A stretch of 64,000 bases of DNA, taken from assembly GCA_019925795.1 (NCBI GenBank), contig CM034313.1:28263710-28327709 (forward strand), given 5' to 3'. Position numbers and translations under genes: made by a program. Origin of the DNA: Dendrobium chrysotoxum. Lineage: Eukaryota > Streptophyta > Magnoliopsida > Asparagales > Orchidaceae. Every line of letters starts with the position of its first letter. Position 1 is the first letter of the stretch. Positions 32,011 to 43,393 of the stretch are shown here, in pieces. The notes under the pieces were generated by a model that was not told where the DNA came from, made no database searches, and saw nothing but the letters and a program-made list of their open reading frames with translations.

Positions 32011-32092
32011 GACATAAATGCCCCGATCGTCCCGGACGATGTCTCGATCGTACGGGACGATCAGTCTGTTTTCTTTATAAACAACAGATTTC
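32011..32092 (+). promoter_or_regulatory. Short promoter-like segment before the extra ORF of B
   Basis: It contains ATCGTCCCGGACGAT and ATCGTACGGGACGAT, then TATAAA at 32076-32081, 75-80 bp upstream of the ATG at 32156. It aligns with the TATA-proximal part of the A segment (6995-7060), including the CGACAT-A-ATG phrase between palindromes. Confidence 0.6.
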
Positions 32093-32155
32093 TTGAGTTT
32101 TTTTTCACACCGGTTTTCTCCACTCCACTTCTCCTCCTTACTCTCTCAAATCCTC

Positions 32156-33240
32156 ATGGCTGTTGGCAAGCGTTCCCGTCAGAAGGGTGCCAGTTCCTCC
32201 CGGGGGCCGGTTGATCCTCGCTTCCCTAATGCAGCCGATCAGGCTGCCTTTGAGCGATACTGCGAGGTGGGGATCACGCCTTCAAAAATAGTAAATCCCC
32301 GTACACTCACATATCCTGTCCTTGATCTATTCGCCCACACCTCCCTCACCTTCATCCTCACCCTCGCTTTTCCCTTTAGTTCCAAACTTCTTCGCGTTTT
32401 CTTCGCGAACCTAAGGATTACCGCCGACTACTCCACTCTCCGGTCCTATGTCAATCAGCGCCCTGTTGAACTCACCTATCAGGACTTTCACTCCATTCTC
32501 CACTTGTCTATAACTGGCGACAAACTCCACACACTTACCACCGACCCAGACTATGATTGGAGTGTCGCCAATCATTTCCTCCGCAATACAAATGCCCCTT
32601 ACCATGACAATGCCTGTTCCACACTTCTGAAAGACGCCAGGACTATCCAACATGTTCTTCGTTCCTCCGTCATTCCAAAGGCGGGGGATCGAATTCACAT
32701 CACCCCCTTCTGTCCTTGACTACCTACTACATCATGGCCCGTAGGGAATTCAATGCCGCCGATCTCATTATCCGATACCTTGAGCACCTTACCACCATTC
32801 GAGATCCAGGTCATCGCCGTCGCCCAAATCTAGCCTTAGGACATCTCATTGCCTATGCTCTTGAAACCAAGTATGACCTGCAATATCCTGCAGCCCCAGA
32901 TGTTCCTACTCACTTCCTCACCAACAATGCCTTCCATGTCCTTCACAGCACCCGACTACATCCGGAGCCCGCCCCGGATGTTGAGGAAGAGGAAGAAGCG
33001 GCCATTCCCGCTCCTGCGGCAGCCGAGGCACCTGCTCCCCTTCGCATTGCCTCTCCCTTTGACCACCTGGTGCAGCATTTTGACCAGTGGGAGGCACGGT
33101 TCACGGACTATGTTGAGCAGCAGCAACAACAGCATGACCAGGACATGGCCTGGTTCGGAGCTCAATTTCAGGCCATTCACCATTACCTCAATCCTCCACC
33201 ACCGCCTCCTCCTTCCGATCAGGATCCACCTCTGTTTTAG
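32156..33240 (+). pseudogene. Extra ORF of element B (Transposase_32-like, env-like position)
   Basis: ATG 32156 starts a frame whose N-terminal segment (MAVGKRSRQK) parallels A (MSGYSKRGR). The first 185 codons run to a stop at about 32717-32719. The homologous reading resumes in another frame and ends at TAG 33238-33240. A one-base loss near 32703-32710, in the ITPLLS block, explains the break, so the original product was about 361 residues. Visible blocks are FILTLAFPFSSKLL, VFFANLR, RTIQHVLRSSVIPKAGDR and LALGHLIAYALETKYDL, then an acidic and alanine/proline tail, a Q-rich helix and a final PPPPPPPS run. Base composition is GC-richer than the flanks. There is no signal peptide or transmembrane helix. 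Function is unknown. Confidence 0.72.
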
Positions 33241-33482
33241 TTTCCTGCTTTTGTAGTTGTTCCATGTTATGTTTTATTTCAGTGTTCTGTTTTTTCCTCC
33301 TCCTTTTTTGTGATGTCAAAAGGCGGAGTCAGTTGTAGTCGTGTCTGTTTCTATTCTCTGTTTTCATGTTGTCTGTATTGTTTGAGCTGTTAAATGAAAA
33401 TTTAAAAAAAAAAATGTTTGTGTTATTTGATCTTCTAGTTTCATTTTAATTTCAGACTACTTTACAAATATTTGCCATCATC

Positions 33483-33495
33483 AAAAAGGGGGAGA
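33483..33495 (+). other. Polypurine tract of element B
   Basis: AAAAAGGGGGAGA ends one base before the 3' LTR start TGTTGC at 33497. A degraded second tract (CAAAAGGCGGAGTC) is at 33317-33330, after the extra ORF. Confidence 0.82.
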
Positions 33496-33496
33496 T

Positions 33497-35153
33497 TGTT
33501 GCAAATCTGGTTTTGATGATGACAAACATGTTTCCAGTGTGTTTTGCTTGGCTAATCAGTTTCAGGCACAAAAGACCGCGAGCTACTCAAGCCAACTCAA
33601 GATCGGGTCCAAGTGTGTCAAATGTATGATTTTTCCTTTTATTGAGTCAATTGTAATGTAACTGATTCCCTAGCTAAGTAACCTTGCACACACACACTCA
33701 GGGAGAGAGATTGAGTGAATTAGAGTTTCTGTTAAAATTTTGTTCAGATCGTCCTGGACGATAGTATCATCGTCCTGGACGATCCAGTTAAAACAGAAAC
33801 CCTAATTAGGGCCACTAAGTTAAGAGGGTCTGATTAAGCAGATCGTCCTGGACGATCTTTGGATCGTACGGGACGATATTCTCAAATCAGAAATTTCCAG
33901 CCGCCAGATTAAGTTAGGCAAGTTTTATTTTAAGTATTTTGGTCTGATCGTCCCGGACGATACGTGTATCATCCTGGACGATGCACTACAATTATGCCTA
34001 AATTAGTCTGGTAATTAAGGAAAGCAATTAATGTTTAATTGATACGATCACATCGTCCTGGACGATCGCAGGATCGTCCCGGATGATCGTGATCGTCTTG
34101 TGCATTTCAGCTGTACGACCCGAACTGTGTTCAGGACGATTTTGGGCCTTTTTGAACTAATCGTACAGGACGATGTCCAAATCGTCCTGGACGATCAAGT
34201 CATTTTTTGGTCGTCCAGCACAGATTTCTCTGGATGACCCGAACTGTCTTCTGGACGATTTTCCTCAATTTGCACTAATCGTCCCGGACGATCGTAGTAT
34301 CGTACGGGACGATATGAACAACTTTTTCTACTGATCGTCCAGAAGAGCCTAATCATCCAGACTGAATCAGCTGAATTTGAACTGATCGTACAGGACGATG
34401 TTTAGATCGTCCTGGACGATATTGGCCGACCAGTTGAGATTTAGGGCAAATTTTAAGCCCTCCTTTAAAAGAACTTTTTCCAATTTTTGGAAAAATCTTT
34501 TGCTGCCTTCCTTCCCTGAGAAACCCTAGAGAGAAGAGAGAGTTGGGAGAGAGAGAAGAGATCTTGTGAGGGGGAGTTAGTGAGGGATTCACTAAGGTTG
34601 CTCCAAGCACGGATCAGAGTCGTCTTCTCCGCTCGTCGTCTGTCGTCTAGTCGGTGTTCTTCGTGGGAGGATCGTTCGCAAGAAGATCTGGGGTTCTCTG
34701 CCCGCTTCAGGTAGAAGCAAAAGGAGTTCGAAGGTTCTCTGCCTGCTTCAGGAGGAAGCGAAAGGAGGTCAGGTTCTCTGCCTCACCGTGTGGTGAAAAG
34801 GAGGTGTTTTGTACAGGCTTCTCCGCCTTGCTGTGGGAGCAAAAGGAGAGTCACTTTCGTTTAGTGCAATACCCGGAGGGGAGGCTCCGGGGAGTGGACG
34901 TAGGTCAAGTTGACCGAACCACTATAAAATCTGGTTTGTTTTTCTGATTCAGTTTTGCACTTTACTTTTCAATATAAACTGCTTGGGTGATTATCGTTGG
35001 TTGATCTTTTCGTTATTGTTTACTTGTTTCCGCTGCTAAGTATCGAAAAGATTTTTGTTGTTATCGTGAAATTTTTAAATAACCAATTCACCCCCCCTCT
35101 TGGTTAGCCTCGGGACTAGTTCAGTAGGGCTTAACATCCCTTTCGAACTTTCA
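33497..35153 (+). repeat. Full 3' LTR of element B
   Basis: 1657 bp with ends TGTTGCAAAT...GAACTTTCA. About 20 palindromes of the ATCGTCC-N-GGACGAT class and mixed forms (ATCGTACAGGACGAT, ATCGTACGGGACGAT) are packed between 33750 and 34430. Downstream, a stretch rich in TTCTCTGCC-type words (34690-34870) leads to the conserved block GGAGTGGACGTAGGTCAA (34893-34910) and ACCGAACCACTATAAA (34914-34929), a likely core promoter. The 85- and 97-codon frames inside are not supported as genes. Confidence 0.92.
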
Positions 35154-35158
35154 GATTA

Positions 35159-35940
35159 AACTACTGGAGTGAGTTACATTGGAGGAAAATGACATGCATA
35201 AGTGATTTTACCATTTGAAACTTTTTAAAGCTACTTCACTATTTGACCAATCAACAAGTCAAGTAGACCATAGAGGTGGAGCCTTGGGGAAGTGTGAATG
35301 GTGTTAGGATTGAATGCCATGGGTTTAATGTAGTGATTTTGGAACTTGAAGGAATGAATGTGTATGGATGTGGGTTTGACCAAATTATAGTGAGTTGACT
35401 TGGTCAAACTCACTATGATTTGACTCACCCACAATTTAGATATGTTCAAGCCATGGCATGGAGTAAAATTTAAGGCTTCATGTGCTTAACTTGATTGTAT
35501 GCATTGGATTTACTCTATTTGACTTGGTTTGACCAAGAATGGGTCAAACTGATAGAGTCAATTGTTGACTGGGTTAATGTGACCAGTCAAATCCATTTCA
35601 CTAGGAATGGTGATCAAAATAATCTAATGAAGATTAGGGTTGATTTAGGGTCCAATTGGAGGTGCTAGAAGCATATAATAAATTGAGCTAGCCTGAGCTA
35701 GTCCAATTGGCTAATCACTGGTTAAGAGGTCTAGTGATGCAAAATTTGATGTATGGAGCTCCTAGTGAAGTGATCTGGATGATGATTAGTGATAGATCTG
35801 ATGATTGTAGGCTTAATGACTGACAGTTGGATGGTTGTCAACCATCTGATTGTCAATCAGGAGTTTTGATAGTTTAGGAAGATGACCTCATAAGAAAATG
35901 AGGTCAACAAATAGTGCATGCAAATACATATTTATTTTGA
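35159..35940. repeat. Non-coding DNA, possible inverted copy of the TTGACC-rich repeat
   Basis: No gene is seen. Words such as TTTGACCAA, TTGACTTGGTCAAA and GGTCAAAC recur at 35380-35600. Parts of the reverse complement (for example TTTGTTGACCTCATTTT and AGATCTATCA near 35780-35910) resemble 40760-40980, but the overall match is weak. Confidence 0.35.
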
Positions 35941-36889
35941 ATCTAGCTCAAAGAAGGAATCATATGTAATTGATAAAAGATGCAAGCTATAAAATATAAG
36001 GAAAATTTAAAACAACCAAAATTTGAGATTTCTATAGAAGAAGATAGCGACAAGCACAGGGTCCAAGTCATTAGGGTAGCTGATTCAAATCTCTCTACCA
36101 CAGAAAGATTAAAGAAGTATGTAGAAAATATTATCCTCACTCAATTTTCTCAAAATAATGTAAAAAGGTTACAGGTGAAATCTTCTCTCCCTTAAAAACC
36201 ATACACTAAAGTCGATATCTTTCTATCCTCAACCAGTAAAACAATGAAACTGATGTAACCCTAAATGATCCATTTATGGATGAAATAATTGAGCTCCTCT
36301 TTGATTGGTACTCAAATTGTGTAAGCAAATTTGCTAAGTAAGGTTTAACACTACCAAATTGAACTAGTGGTGAAGTTTAACAATTTGAATACCTGTGGAA
36401 TATGAAACATTACAAAAATATGTCAAGATCAGCCATTGGCTTAACAACTATTTCTTTATTTTATGATGATAAGTACTACATAGTTATATCAAATAATCTA
36501 GAGTCTGCTAGTCTCTATTCAGCAAACATTAAAATTTTTTAAGAACTAAGTTTATAAACATCAGATGATATACATGACTCTCAAGTTATAGATGCACCTC
36601 AAGAACTTGAAGAGAAATTTAAATTAACTATTGATGATTTGAAAGAAATGAATCTGGGTATTAAAGAAAATCCCATTAGACTTTCAAAAGTTCTTTATTG
36701 AATGAGGATGAGGCAAAATAATGATTGAATTACTCAAGGAATTCAAGGACTATTTATCCTAGAGTTATAGAGAAATGCTAGGATTATCTCTATATATAGC
36801 AGTTCATAAGCTAGAAATTCAACCAGGAATGATTTTTGTTAAATAAGCACCTCAACGAATATGACTCGATATTGAACAACAAGTAATCT

Positions 36890-37413
36890 CTAAAGTTATA
36901 AAGTTAATCAATGAAGGCTTTATTGGGGAGGAAAAATATCCAACCTAGTTAGCTAGCATCATTCATGTTATGAAGAAGAATGGTCAGATTTGAGTTTGCA
37001 TTGATTTAGAGATCTGAACAAAGCTTTCCTAAAGATGAGTTTCCACTAACTATACCAGAACTTATGATTAATATTGCTTCGTCCCATGTAATATTAACAT
37101 TTATGGATGGGTTGTAAATGGATCTTAAGGATGAAATATATATATAACATTCAGAACACGAATAGGAGTCTACTATTATAAAATAATGCCATTTAAACTA
37201 AAGAATGCTAGAGAAACTACCTAGTGAGCAATGATGAAGATTTTTGACAAACTAATCCACCATCAAGTGGAATGTTATGTGGATGATCTATTCGTTAAAA
37301 GTCTTGAAAGATATGAAAACTTATATAATCTGATAAATGTTTTTGAAAGATTATGTCAATATAAATTGAAAATGAATTCGTTGAAGTATGCTTTTGGTGT
37401 CACATCAGGATAG
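36890..37413 (+). pseudogene. Gypsy reverse transcriptase remnant
   Basis: Plus-strand frames show an ASIIHVMKKNG block, C-I-D-L-x-D-L-N-K-A (36990-37030) and FMDG in place of the usual FLDG. Then ECYVDDLFVKS, the RT catalytic motif with YVDD, lies in an open 60-codon piece (37231-37413). Many in-frame stops are present. Catalytic residues are partly kept but the product cannot be made. Confidence 0.8.
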
Positions 37414-38149
37414 TTTTTATGTTTTGTTGTCCAAAATTAAGAAATCAAAAAAGATCTAAACAAAATTAAAGCTATAATAAAAATGACACCGCTCAGAAGT
37501 CTTACTCAGTTAAGATCATTTCAAGGTTGACTAGAAAGATCTTCCTTAGAAGATTTATATCAAATCTGTTAAGTAAATGTTAGCCCTTTATAGCTCTATG
37601 CAAGAATGATGCTAATTTCAAGTGGGATGATCATTATCAAAAAGCATTTGGTAGTATTAAATAGAATTTGACAAATCCTTAAGTATTAGCTACTCCTATT
37701 CTAGGAAGCCACTGATTTTATATGCTATATCTTGAAGTGAATCTCTTGGCACCTTGTTAGCTCAGGTTAATGAGGAGGGAAAAGAGAATGCACTATAATC
37801 TATGAATAGAATTTTACTTCCAACTAAAGTAAATTATCCTCTAATAGAGAAACATTGTTTAGCCCTAATCTTCATTGCTAAGAAGCTAAGGCATTATATG
37901 ATTTCTCGCAAAGTAAATTTAAGATCTAGAGTAAATCCATAATAATATATAATGACTCATCCAATGCTACAAGGGAGATTAGCTAGATGGTCAATGATAT
38001 TGTCACAACTTGAAATCACATTCATTCCTTTTCAAGAAGGAAAGGGTAAGCTGTGGTATATTTTCTAGGTGCTCACCCAATATGAGATGATTGTCTAATA
38101 AATGATGAACTACTAGATGAATAAATTCTAAATCTATAAATAAATATAA

Positions 38150-38450
38150 AATCTATCTGGAATTTTTTTTTATGGTTCACACTTGACCATATTTCCCCAA
38201 GAAAACCTACAATTGGTATAGCATTCATTACCCCCAAAAGGGCATAAAGTATTCCTCTTATCATTTGTTAGAACCTTGTATGAATAATGAAGCTGAGTAT
38301 GAGGCATTGATAACTAGGTTAGAATTGACTATCCTGAATGAAATTTAAGAAATCAAAATTTTGGAAGATTCATAGCTAGTGATCAACACGATAGCCTGTA
38401 CTTACGAACTATTAAAACTAATCTTCTTCCTTATCATTAATATGAATTAC
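38150..38450 (+). pseudogene. Second (archaeal-type) RNase H remnant of the Gypsy element
   Basis: The phrase NNEAEYEALITRLELT, read from about 38281, is the hallmark of the extra RNase H of Tat-type Gypsy elements. It is followed by a degraded DS-x-LVIN block. The frame is broken both before and after. Confidence 0.65.
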
Positions 38451-38827
38451 ATCTTCTTGAAAAAATCCCAAATGTAATCTTATACAATATTTCTCATGGA
38501 CATAATTCCATGAAAGACCGCTTAACAAATTTAGTAAAAGCTATATCCTATCTTGAGAGATATTCAAATGCAATAGAAGTATAAGATAGCTAGGTTTTAT
38601 TTCCTATAGATTTTAAAAATGTAAACAAGAAATCTCTTAACGAGTTAAAAATTATTTTAGCAATAGAAGATGAAGTGGTGGATTGCAGAAACCCCTTCAT
38701 TGAATACTTGTGAGGAAATAAACTCCCTCGTGATAAATTAACAGTAGATCAAATTAAAAGAAGATTCTTATTTTATACATTAACTAATGGCACCTTACAT
38801 AGAAGATCATTCAATCAAATATGGTTA

Positions 38828-39591
38828 ATGTGTTTAAGTAAATCAGAAGGATTAAATATAACAGAAGAAGCACATTCTGGATTGTGTGGCACACATCAGT
38901 TGGGTCCAAGGATGAAAATGAAAATAAAAAGATTGGGTTATTATTGGCCATTGATGATTGATGACTGCTTGAAAGTTGTATGTTGTTGTCATCAATGTCA
39001 AATATATAATAAAGTTCTACATCAACCACTAAATGTATTACATCTAACAGTTGCTTCATGTCCTTTTAAAGTTGGGTATAGATATTGTCAAAATGGGTAT
39101 AAGCGATCCCCTTAAGAGAAGTAAAAGCTCGTCATATTCTAAATTTCTTTAAAGACCATATCGTATATCAATTTGGTATTCCTCATCAAAGTATATCCGA
39201 TAATGGCTTATCATGTAGAAGTACTAAAATAAATAATTTAGCAAAATATTACAAAATTGATTGGAGATACTCAACAATCTACTACCCCCAAGAAAATAGA
39301 TTAACTGAAACCTTCAGTAAAATGTTAGTTCAAATTCTAAAGGAAATATTGTATAACAATAAATTTCAATGGCATGAAAAGTTGGTAGAAGCTTTGTGGG
39401 AATACAGAACCATATATAGAACTCCTACTCAATCTTTACCATATGCTTTGGTATTTAGAGCAGAGGTTGTTCTCCATTTAACGGTACAGCTACCTTCACT
39501 ATGTGTAGCTATCAACTATAAGATCACTGAAGAGAAGAATGCAAATCTTAGATTAGAAGAGCTCAAAGGTTTGGAAGCGAAACTTTTGTAA
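38828..39591 (+). pseudogene. Gypsy integrase remnant
   Basis: An open 95-codon piece (38828-39115) carries the HHCC zinc finger (HSGLCGTHQ ... CCCHQCQ) and the YYWPLM block. After a frame change come FGIPHQSISDNG and YYPQENRLTE, the integrase core with acidic residues in SDNG and the glutamate after PQ. A second open piece (39322-39591) has WHEKLVEALWEYRT and the TPTQSLPYALVF block. Order and motifs are standard for Ty3/Gypsy integrase. Confidence 0.85.
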
Positions 39592-40079
39592 GATTAATAA
39601 AACCTTGAGTTATATAAAGCCAAGATGATTCAAACTCACAACAAGCTGGTTTGTCCAATAACTTTCCAAGTAAGAGACTTGGTTTTGGTTCTAAGAAGAC
39701 CTATCTTAGCCTATCAAAAGATAGGTAGTAAATTCAAAACAACTTGGGAAGGCTCATTTATGGTAGAAAAGGCATATCAAAGGGGATCTTATTAGTTTAG
39801 TTGCTTGATTATAAATGAGGACATCCAATGTTACATATAAATGGATGGTATCTGAAGCACTTTTATGGTGGACAATGTTAAATGAGAATTTTTATAATAA
39901 ATAAAATTTTCTTACCATTTTCTTTTGTATAATTATGTGAAAGTATAAAAATTTGTGAAAGAAACTGTGTCCAGAAGATAAGACTAGATACAAAATTCAT
40001 ATTAAAATTTATAAGTTATAGATTCCTCGAATATCATTAAATTATAAAACCCTTTGTGATATATTATATACTTCATCAT

Positions 40080-40690
40080 AGTTTAAATCCATATTTTTCG
40101 GAGAAATTACCCCATCAAGATTTTAATCTTTCTTGTCTAGGAGATGTTATCCAGTAAAGTTTAAATCAATCTGCTTGAGATCCGCTATCTTATTCAAATT
40201 TTAATCTTTCTTATCTAGAAGATGCTATCCTAGTCAAGTATAAATTCCATTTACTTAAGAGCTACTATCTTATTTAGATTTTAATCATTCTTGTCTAGAA
40301 GTTGCTATCTTAGTCATGTATAAATCCCATCTGCTTGAGAGTCACTATCTTATTCAGATATCAAACTTTCGTATATATCTATGGGATGTTATTAAAGTCA
40401 ATTATAAATCCTATATGTTTGAGGGCTGCTATCCCATTCACATTTTAATCTTTCTTATCTAGAAGATACTATACTAGTCAAGAATAAATCATACCTATTT
40501 GAGAGTAGATATCTCATTTAGATTTCAATCTTTCTCATCTAAAAGATGCTATCCTAGTTAGGTATAAATTCCATCTACTTGAGAGCCACTATCACTTTCA
40601 TATTTAAATCTATATGTCTAGAAGATGTTATCGTATCCAAGTATAAACCTCACCTATTTGAGGGCTACTATCTCATTCAAATTCTCAATC
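40080..40690 (+). repeat. Tandem array, about 81-bp unit, 7-8 copies, after the Gypsy integrase
   Basis: A unit with TTTTAATCTTTCTTGTCTAG, AAGATGCTATCCTAGTCAAG and a CTTGAGAGCCACTATCTTATT-like end recurs about every 80-82 bp from about 40080, with 15-25% divergence between units. Tat-lineage elements are known to carry tandem repeats between integrase and the 3' LTR, so I assign it to the Gypsy element. Confidence 0.78.
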
Positions 40691-40699
40691 TCCTAGATA

Positions 40700-42328
40700 C
40701 AATTGATTACTTCAATCAATGCCAACTCATCTGATTTACTTTTCAAGTTCATTACACCTTTTAGGGTCCATTTGTTGATCTCATTTTTTTCAATGATCTA
40801 AATAAAACTCCAATCTTTAAGTATTAATTATTGAACCATACTTCAAGCTTTAAATCAAACTTTGTAATATGCATTGGTATAGTGCCTTGACCATTCATAC
40901 ATAAATCATCATTTGATAATCACCCTTGATTGTCATATGATCATCTGATCTATCAATTGATAATCAGCAAATGTTTTTTAGTTATATGATCATTATATAA
41001 CTAAAATTTTCTTCAATTATTAATCTTCTTTGATTAATTCAAAACCTAAATAAAAATAAATCTAAAATCCATCAGTTAATAGACCCCAATGATAATTAGT
41101 TCATCTCTTGTTCAATAATTGATAATCATCTATGGTTTTTAATAATCTGAGCATTTCAAATCCTAAATCACCCCAAATCATTATCTAAATCAAGTCTAAA
41201 TCCAATCCAGTGATTGAATCTATTGCAAATTAAAAACTCCAATATTTAGTATTAAAACCAAACCCAAAGCCCCTTGGTCCATAACCTATTTTGGAGAAAT
41301 TTCCCATGCCTTGAAACTTGAGAAAATGACCTTGGATTCTTGATATATTACTTGCATATTGATAAGGCATGTACTTAGGGTCAAGCACATCAATTTGAAG
41401 GCATTTTAAGATCCCTAACCTCTATAACTCAAAGCATTTCTATAGGCTAAAAAACCTTCAAATATTTACAACATATGCCATTAAATATGTCATCTTATGG
41501 TTTTGAACTTGGAAACTTCACCAAACTCATTAACCATGATCATCAACACTAGAATGATATAATGAATCAAAGTTGTTTCTTAGTTAACCATGGTTGACTA
41601 TAAAACCCTAAAATTGTATACTTATGTAATTGAAATTTTCTTAAACCCCAACATATCTCAATCAAATTAGACAATGCAACCTTCTAAAAAAATGTTTGGA
41701 ATATCATTTGACATACACTAAACAAAAATCCAAGTCATGACTAACTTTGGTTGACCATGTCAACCTAAGTTGACCATATGGAAACATTAAACCCTAATGC
41801 TATATTCCATAAATTTGAAGTTTTCCATTGCATAAAACCTACTCCAAAGTGTTCATAACATCATTTTGAATTGTTTGAACCCTGCCTTAGAACATGAGTT
41901 TACCTAGTTAACCTAGGTTGATGAAGTGCGCCCGTAAGGGCTTTAACGTGCATCTCATGTATACAAGCTTTCCCTATCCTTGAAATCTCTTCCTAAGTGT
42001 TCAATACATCATTTAGAATGTAATGAACCAAACCCCAACCGCTAAGTCAACTTGGTTAACTAAGTATACCAAGGTTGACCAAGCATACATATATTGAAAT
42101 CCTTTGCATTTTCATTGACTATGGTTTGATTAAACCCATCTAAACTTATAGAGCAGTCTGTAGAATCCCCTGGGATCAATCCTAAGTGACTTATACATTG
42201 AGTCCACTTGGGTTAGCCACTTGACTTGAACCAAGTGGTCAAAATCACTATGCATTGGACCCAATCTAAACCAAGACTTATTTAGCATAAGCAAGCACCT
42301 CCATTGCATTCATTATGGCTTATTATAT
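40700..42328 (+). repeat. Dispersed repeat R1, copy 1 (TTGACC-rich, non-coding)
   Basis: No gene is seen. Phrases near 41360 (GCATATTGATAAGGCATGT) and 42200 (CCACTTGGGTTAGCCA, ACTTGA) match, in the same order and orientation, 49550 and 50020 of copy 2 (GCATATTGATCAGGCATGT, CCACTTGGATTAACCA). TTGACC / GGTCAA words are dense from 41550. It may be the LTR or 3' part of the Gypsy element, which I could not prove. Confidence 0.5.
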
Positions 42329-43390
42329 CATAACAGGAAAATCATGTATTACTGGCAAATTTTTTTGAGAAAAAATTTTAAGTTTCTGGCAAATTTCTGG
42401 TAGAAAATTTTTTGAAGGTAAAACAAGCGTTGCAAAAATTCTCCATAGAAAAAAAATTTATCAGATAAATTTTCCAGTGAAATTTCTCTATCAAAAAATT
42501 TTTCCAGCTAATTTTTTTTCCTTTGGAATAAGCCCGTTGAAGCTAACAGTCACCGCTTACCTAGACGCCCCCCACCCGCCTGCCTGCCTGCTGCCCGAGC
42601 TATCTGCCCACCTGCGCTGCCCAGATACCTAACCAGGAGCCCGCCCTGTAATACCCGGCCGCTTTCCCATGTAGCCTGAGCTGCCCAGCTACCTGCCCAC
42701 ACCTGTCTCTCCCTACACGATGCACTACCCAGCTGCCTGCCCAGCGTTGGTATGGCGCTGCTCGAGCTACCCGGATGCCTGCCCGCGCATGTCCCGTGCT
42801 GCCTGGCCACCTGCCTGCCAGCCCTGGAGCCCATAGGATTAGTAGACAGCACCTGTGAGATTTGAAGTACTTAACCACTTTACCATGGAATAAAATATGT
42901 TATAAAGTAAACTCTTTTATATTTAAATAGAATAACACATAAATAAAAATTTTAAATAAAGTAAAATAAAATATTAAAATGAATAAATAATTAATTAAGT
43001 TATTAAATTAATAATTAAAATTTAATAGCTAATTTAAAATAAAATAAATTTAAATATTTTCATTAATAATTAAAATTAGTTATTTAATTAATAATTAATT
43101 AAATTAAGTTATTAAATTATTAAATAGTTAAAATAAGTAATAACATTATGAATTAATTAAATTATGGATATATAGTTTTTTTTTCAAAAATTATTAAAAT
43201 CTATCGAAAAAGCCATCGAAAAAATTGTCGAAAAAATATCCGCTGAAACTTTGCCAAAATATCCATCAAAAAATCTGCTTAAAAAATTATAAAAAATATT
43301 TCATCATAATCCATCAAAATTCTGCTGGAAAAGTTGCCAAAAAAAAAGTGTATCAGAAATCCACCGATAATGGGCGATTTTCCTGTAGTA
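42329..43390. mobile_element. Non-autonomous CACTA transposon, 1062 bp
   Basis: The ends are inverted: CATAACAGGAAAATCA on the left and, on the opposite strand at the right, TACTACAGGAAAATCG. Both derive from the CACTA...-type end. The 3-bp target duplication TAT is at 42326-42328 and 43391-43393. Subterminal regions are full of AAAATTTTT, CCATCGAAAA and TCCAGC-like short words, as expected for CACTA elements. The core (42540-42850) is sharply GC-rich and repetitive. No transposase is present. Both CACTA starts have mutated (CATAA, TACTA). Confidence 0.8.
42540..42860. repeat. GC-rich short-period repeat core of the CACTA element
   Basis: Words such as CTGCCCAGCTACCTGCC, CTGCCTGCC and GAGCTGCCC recur. 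Composition is far from the AT-rich flanks. The two overlapping frames (100 and 92 codons, minus strand) give low-complexity G/R/A/S-rich products typical of such repeats, so no gene is called. Confidence 0.7.
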
Positions 43391-43393
43391 TAT

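Larger units (their letters stand above)
31337..35153 (+). mobile_element. Copia-derived element B: Sirevirus-like deletion derivative with only the extra ORF
   Basis: This 3817-bp unit on the plus strand is flanked by target duplication GATTA (31332-31336, 35154-35158). It starts with the first about 670 bp of an LTR (31337-about 32010), then passes directly into the segment that in A lies between pol and the extra ORF. The extra ORF (32156-33240), polypurine tract and a full 3' LTR (33497-35153) follow. The 3' part of the 5' LTR, the primer site, gag and pol are missing. By eye I count about 8 mismatches between the first 658 bp and 33497-34154, so the insertion is young. It could not move without proteins supplied by a complete relative, and lacking a primer site it may not move at all. 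Confidence 0.9.
35940..39880 (+). mobile_element. Decayed Ty3/Gypsy retrotransposon, Tat-type
   Basis: The coding remnant runs RT (36880-37420), RNase H (37430-38050), a second archaeal-type RNase H (38150-38450), integrase zinc finger (38830-39010) and integrase core (39120-39600). The second RNase H, seen as the NNEAEYEAL phrase near 38280, is characteristic of the Tat/Ogre/Retand branch. Frames are interrupted by dozens of stops and small indels. I could not find LTRs, primer site or target duplication, so the outer limits are approximate. An array of about 81-bp repeats follows at 40080-40690. Confidence 0.78.

Noticed and set aside
31337..35153. Element B as a classical TRIM or LARD with two full LTRs
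   Set aside because: The left LTR is truncated at about 32010 and there is no primer site, so it is a deletion derivative, not a normal small LTR element.
35159..42300. Large inverted repeat flanking the Gypsy element
   Set aside because: A few phrases match in inverted orientation, but most of the two regions do not align by eye, so I kept it as a weak note only.
42550..42878. Two overlapping minus-strand ORFs of about 100 codons
   Set aside because: They are low-complexity products of the GC-rich repeat core of a CACTA element, with no domain and no start context.
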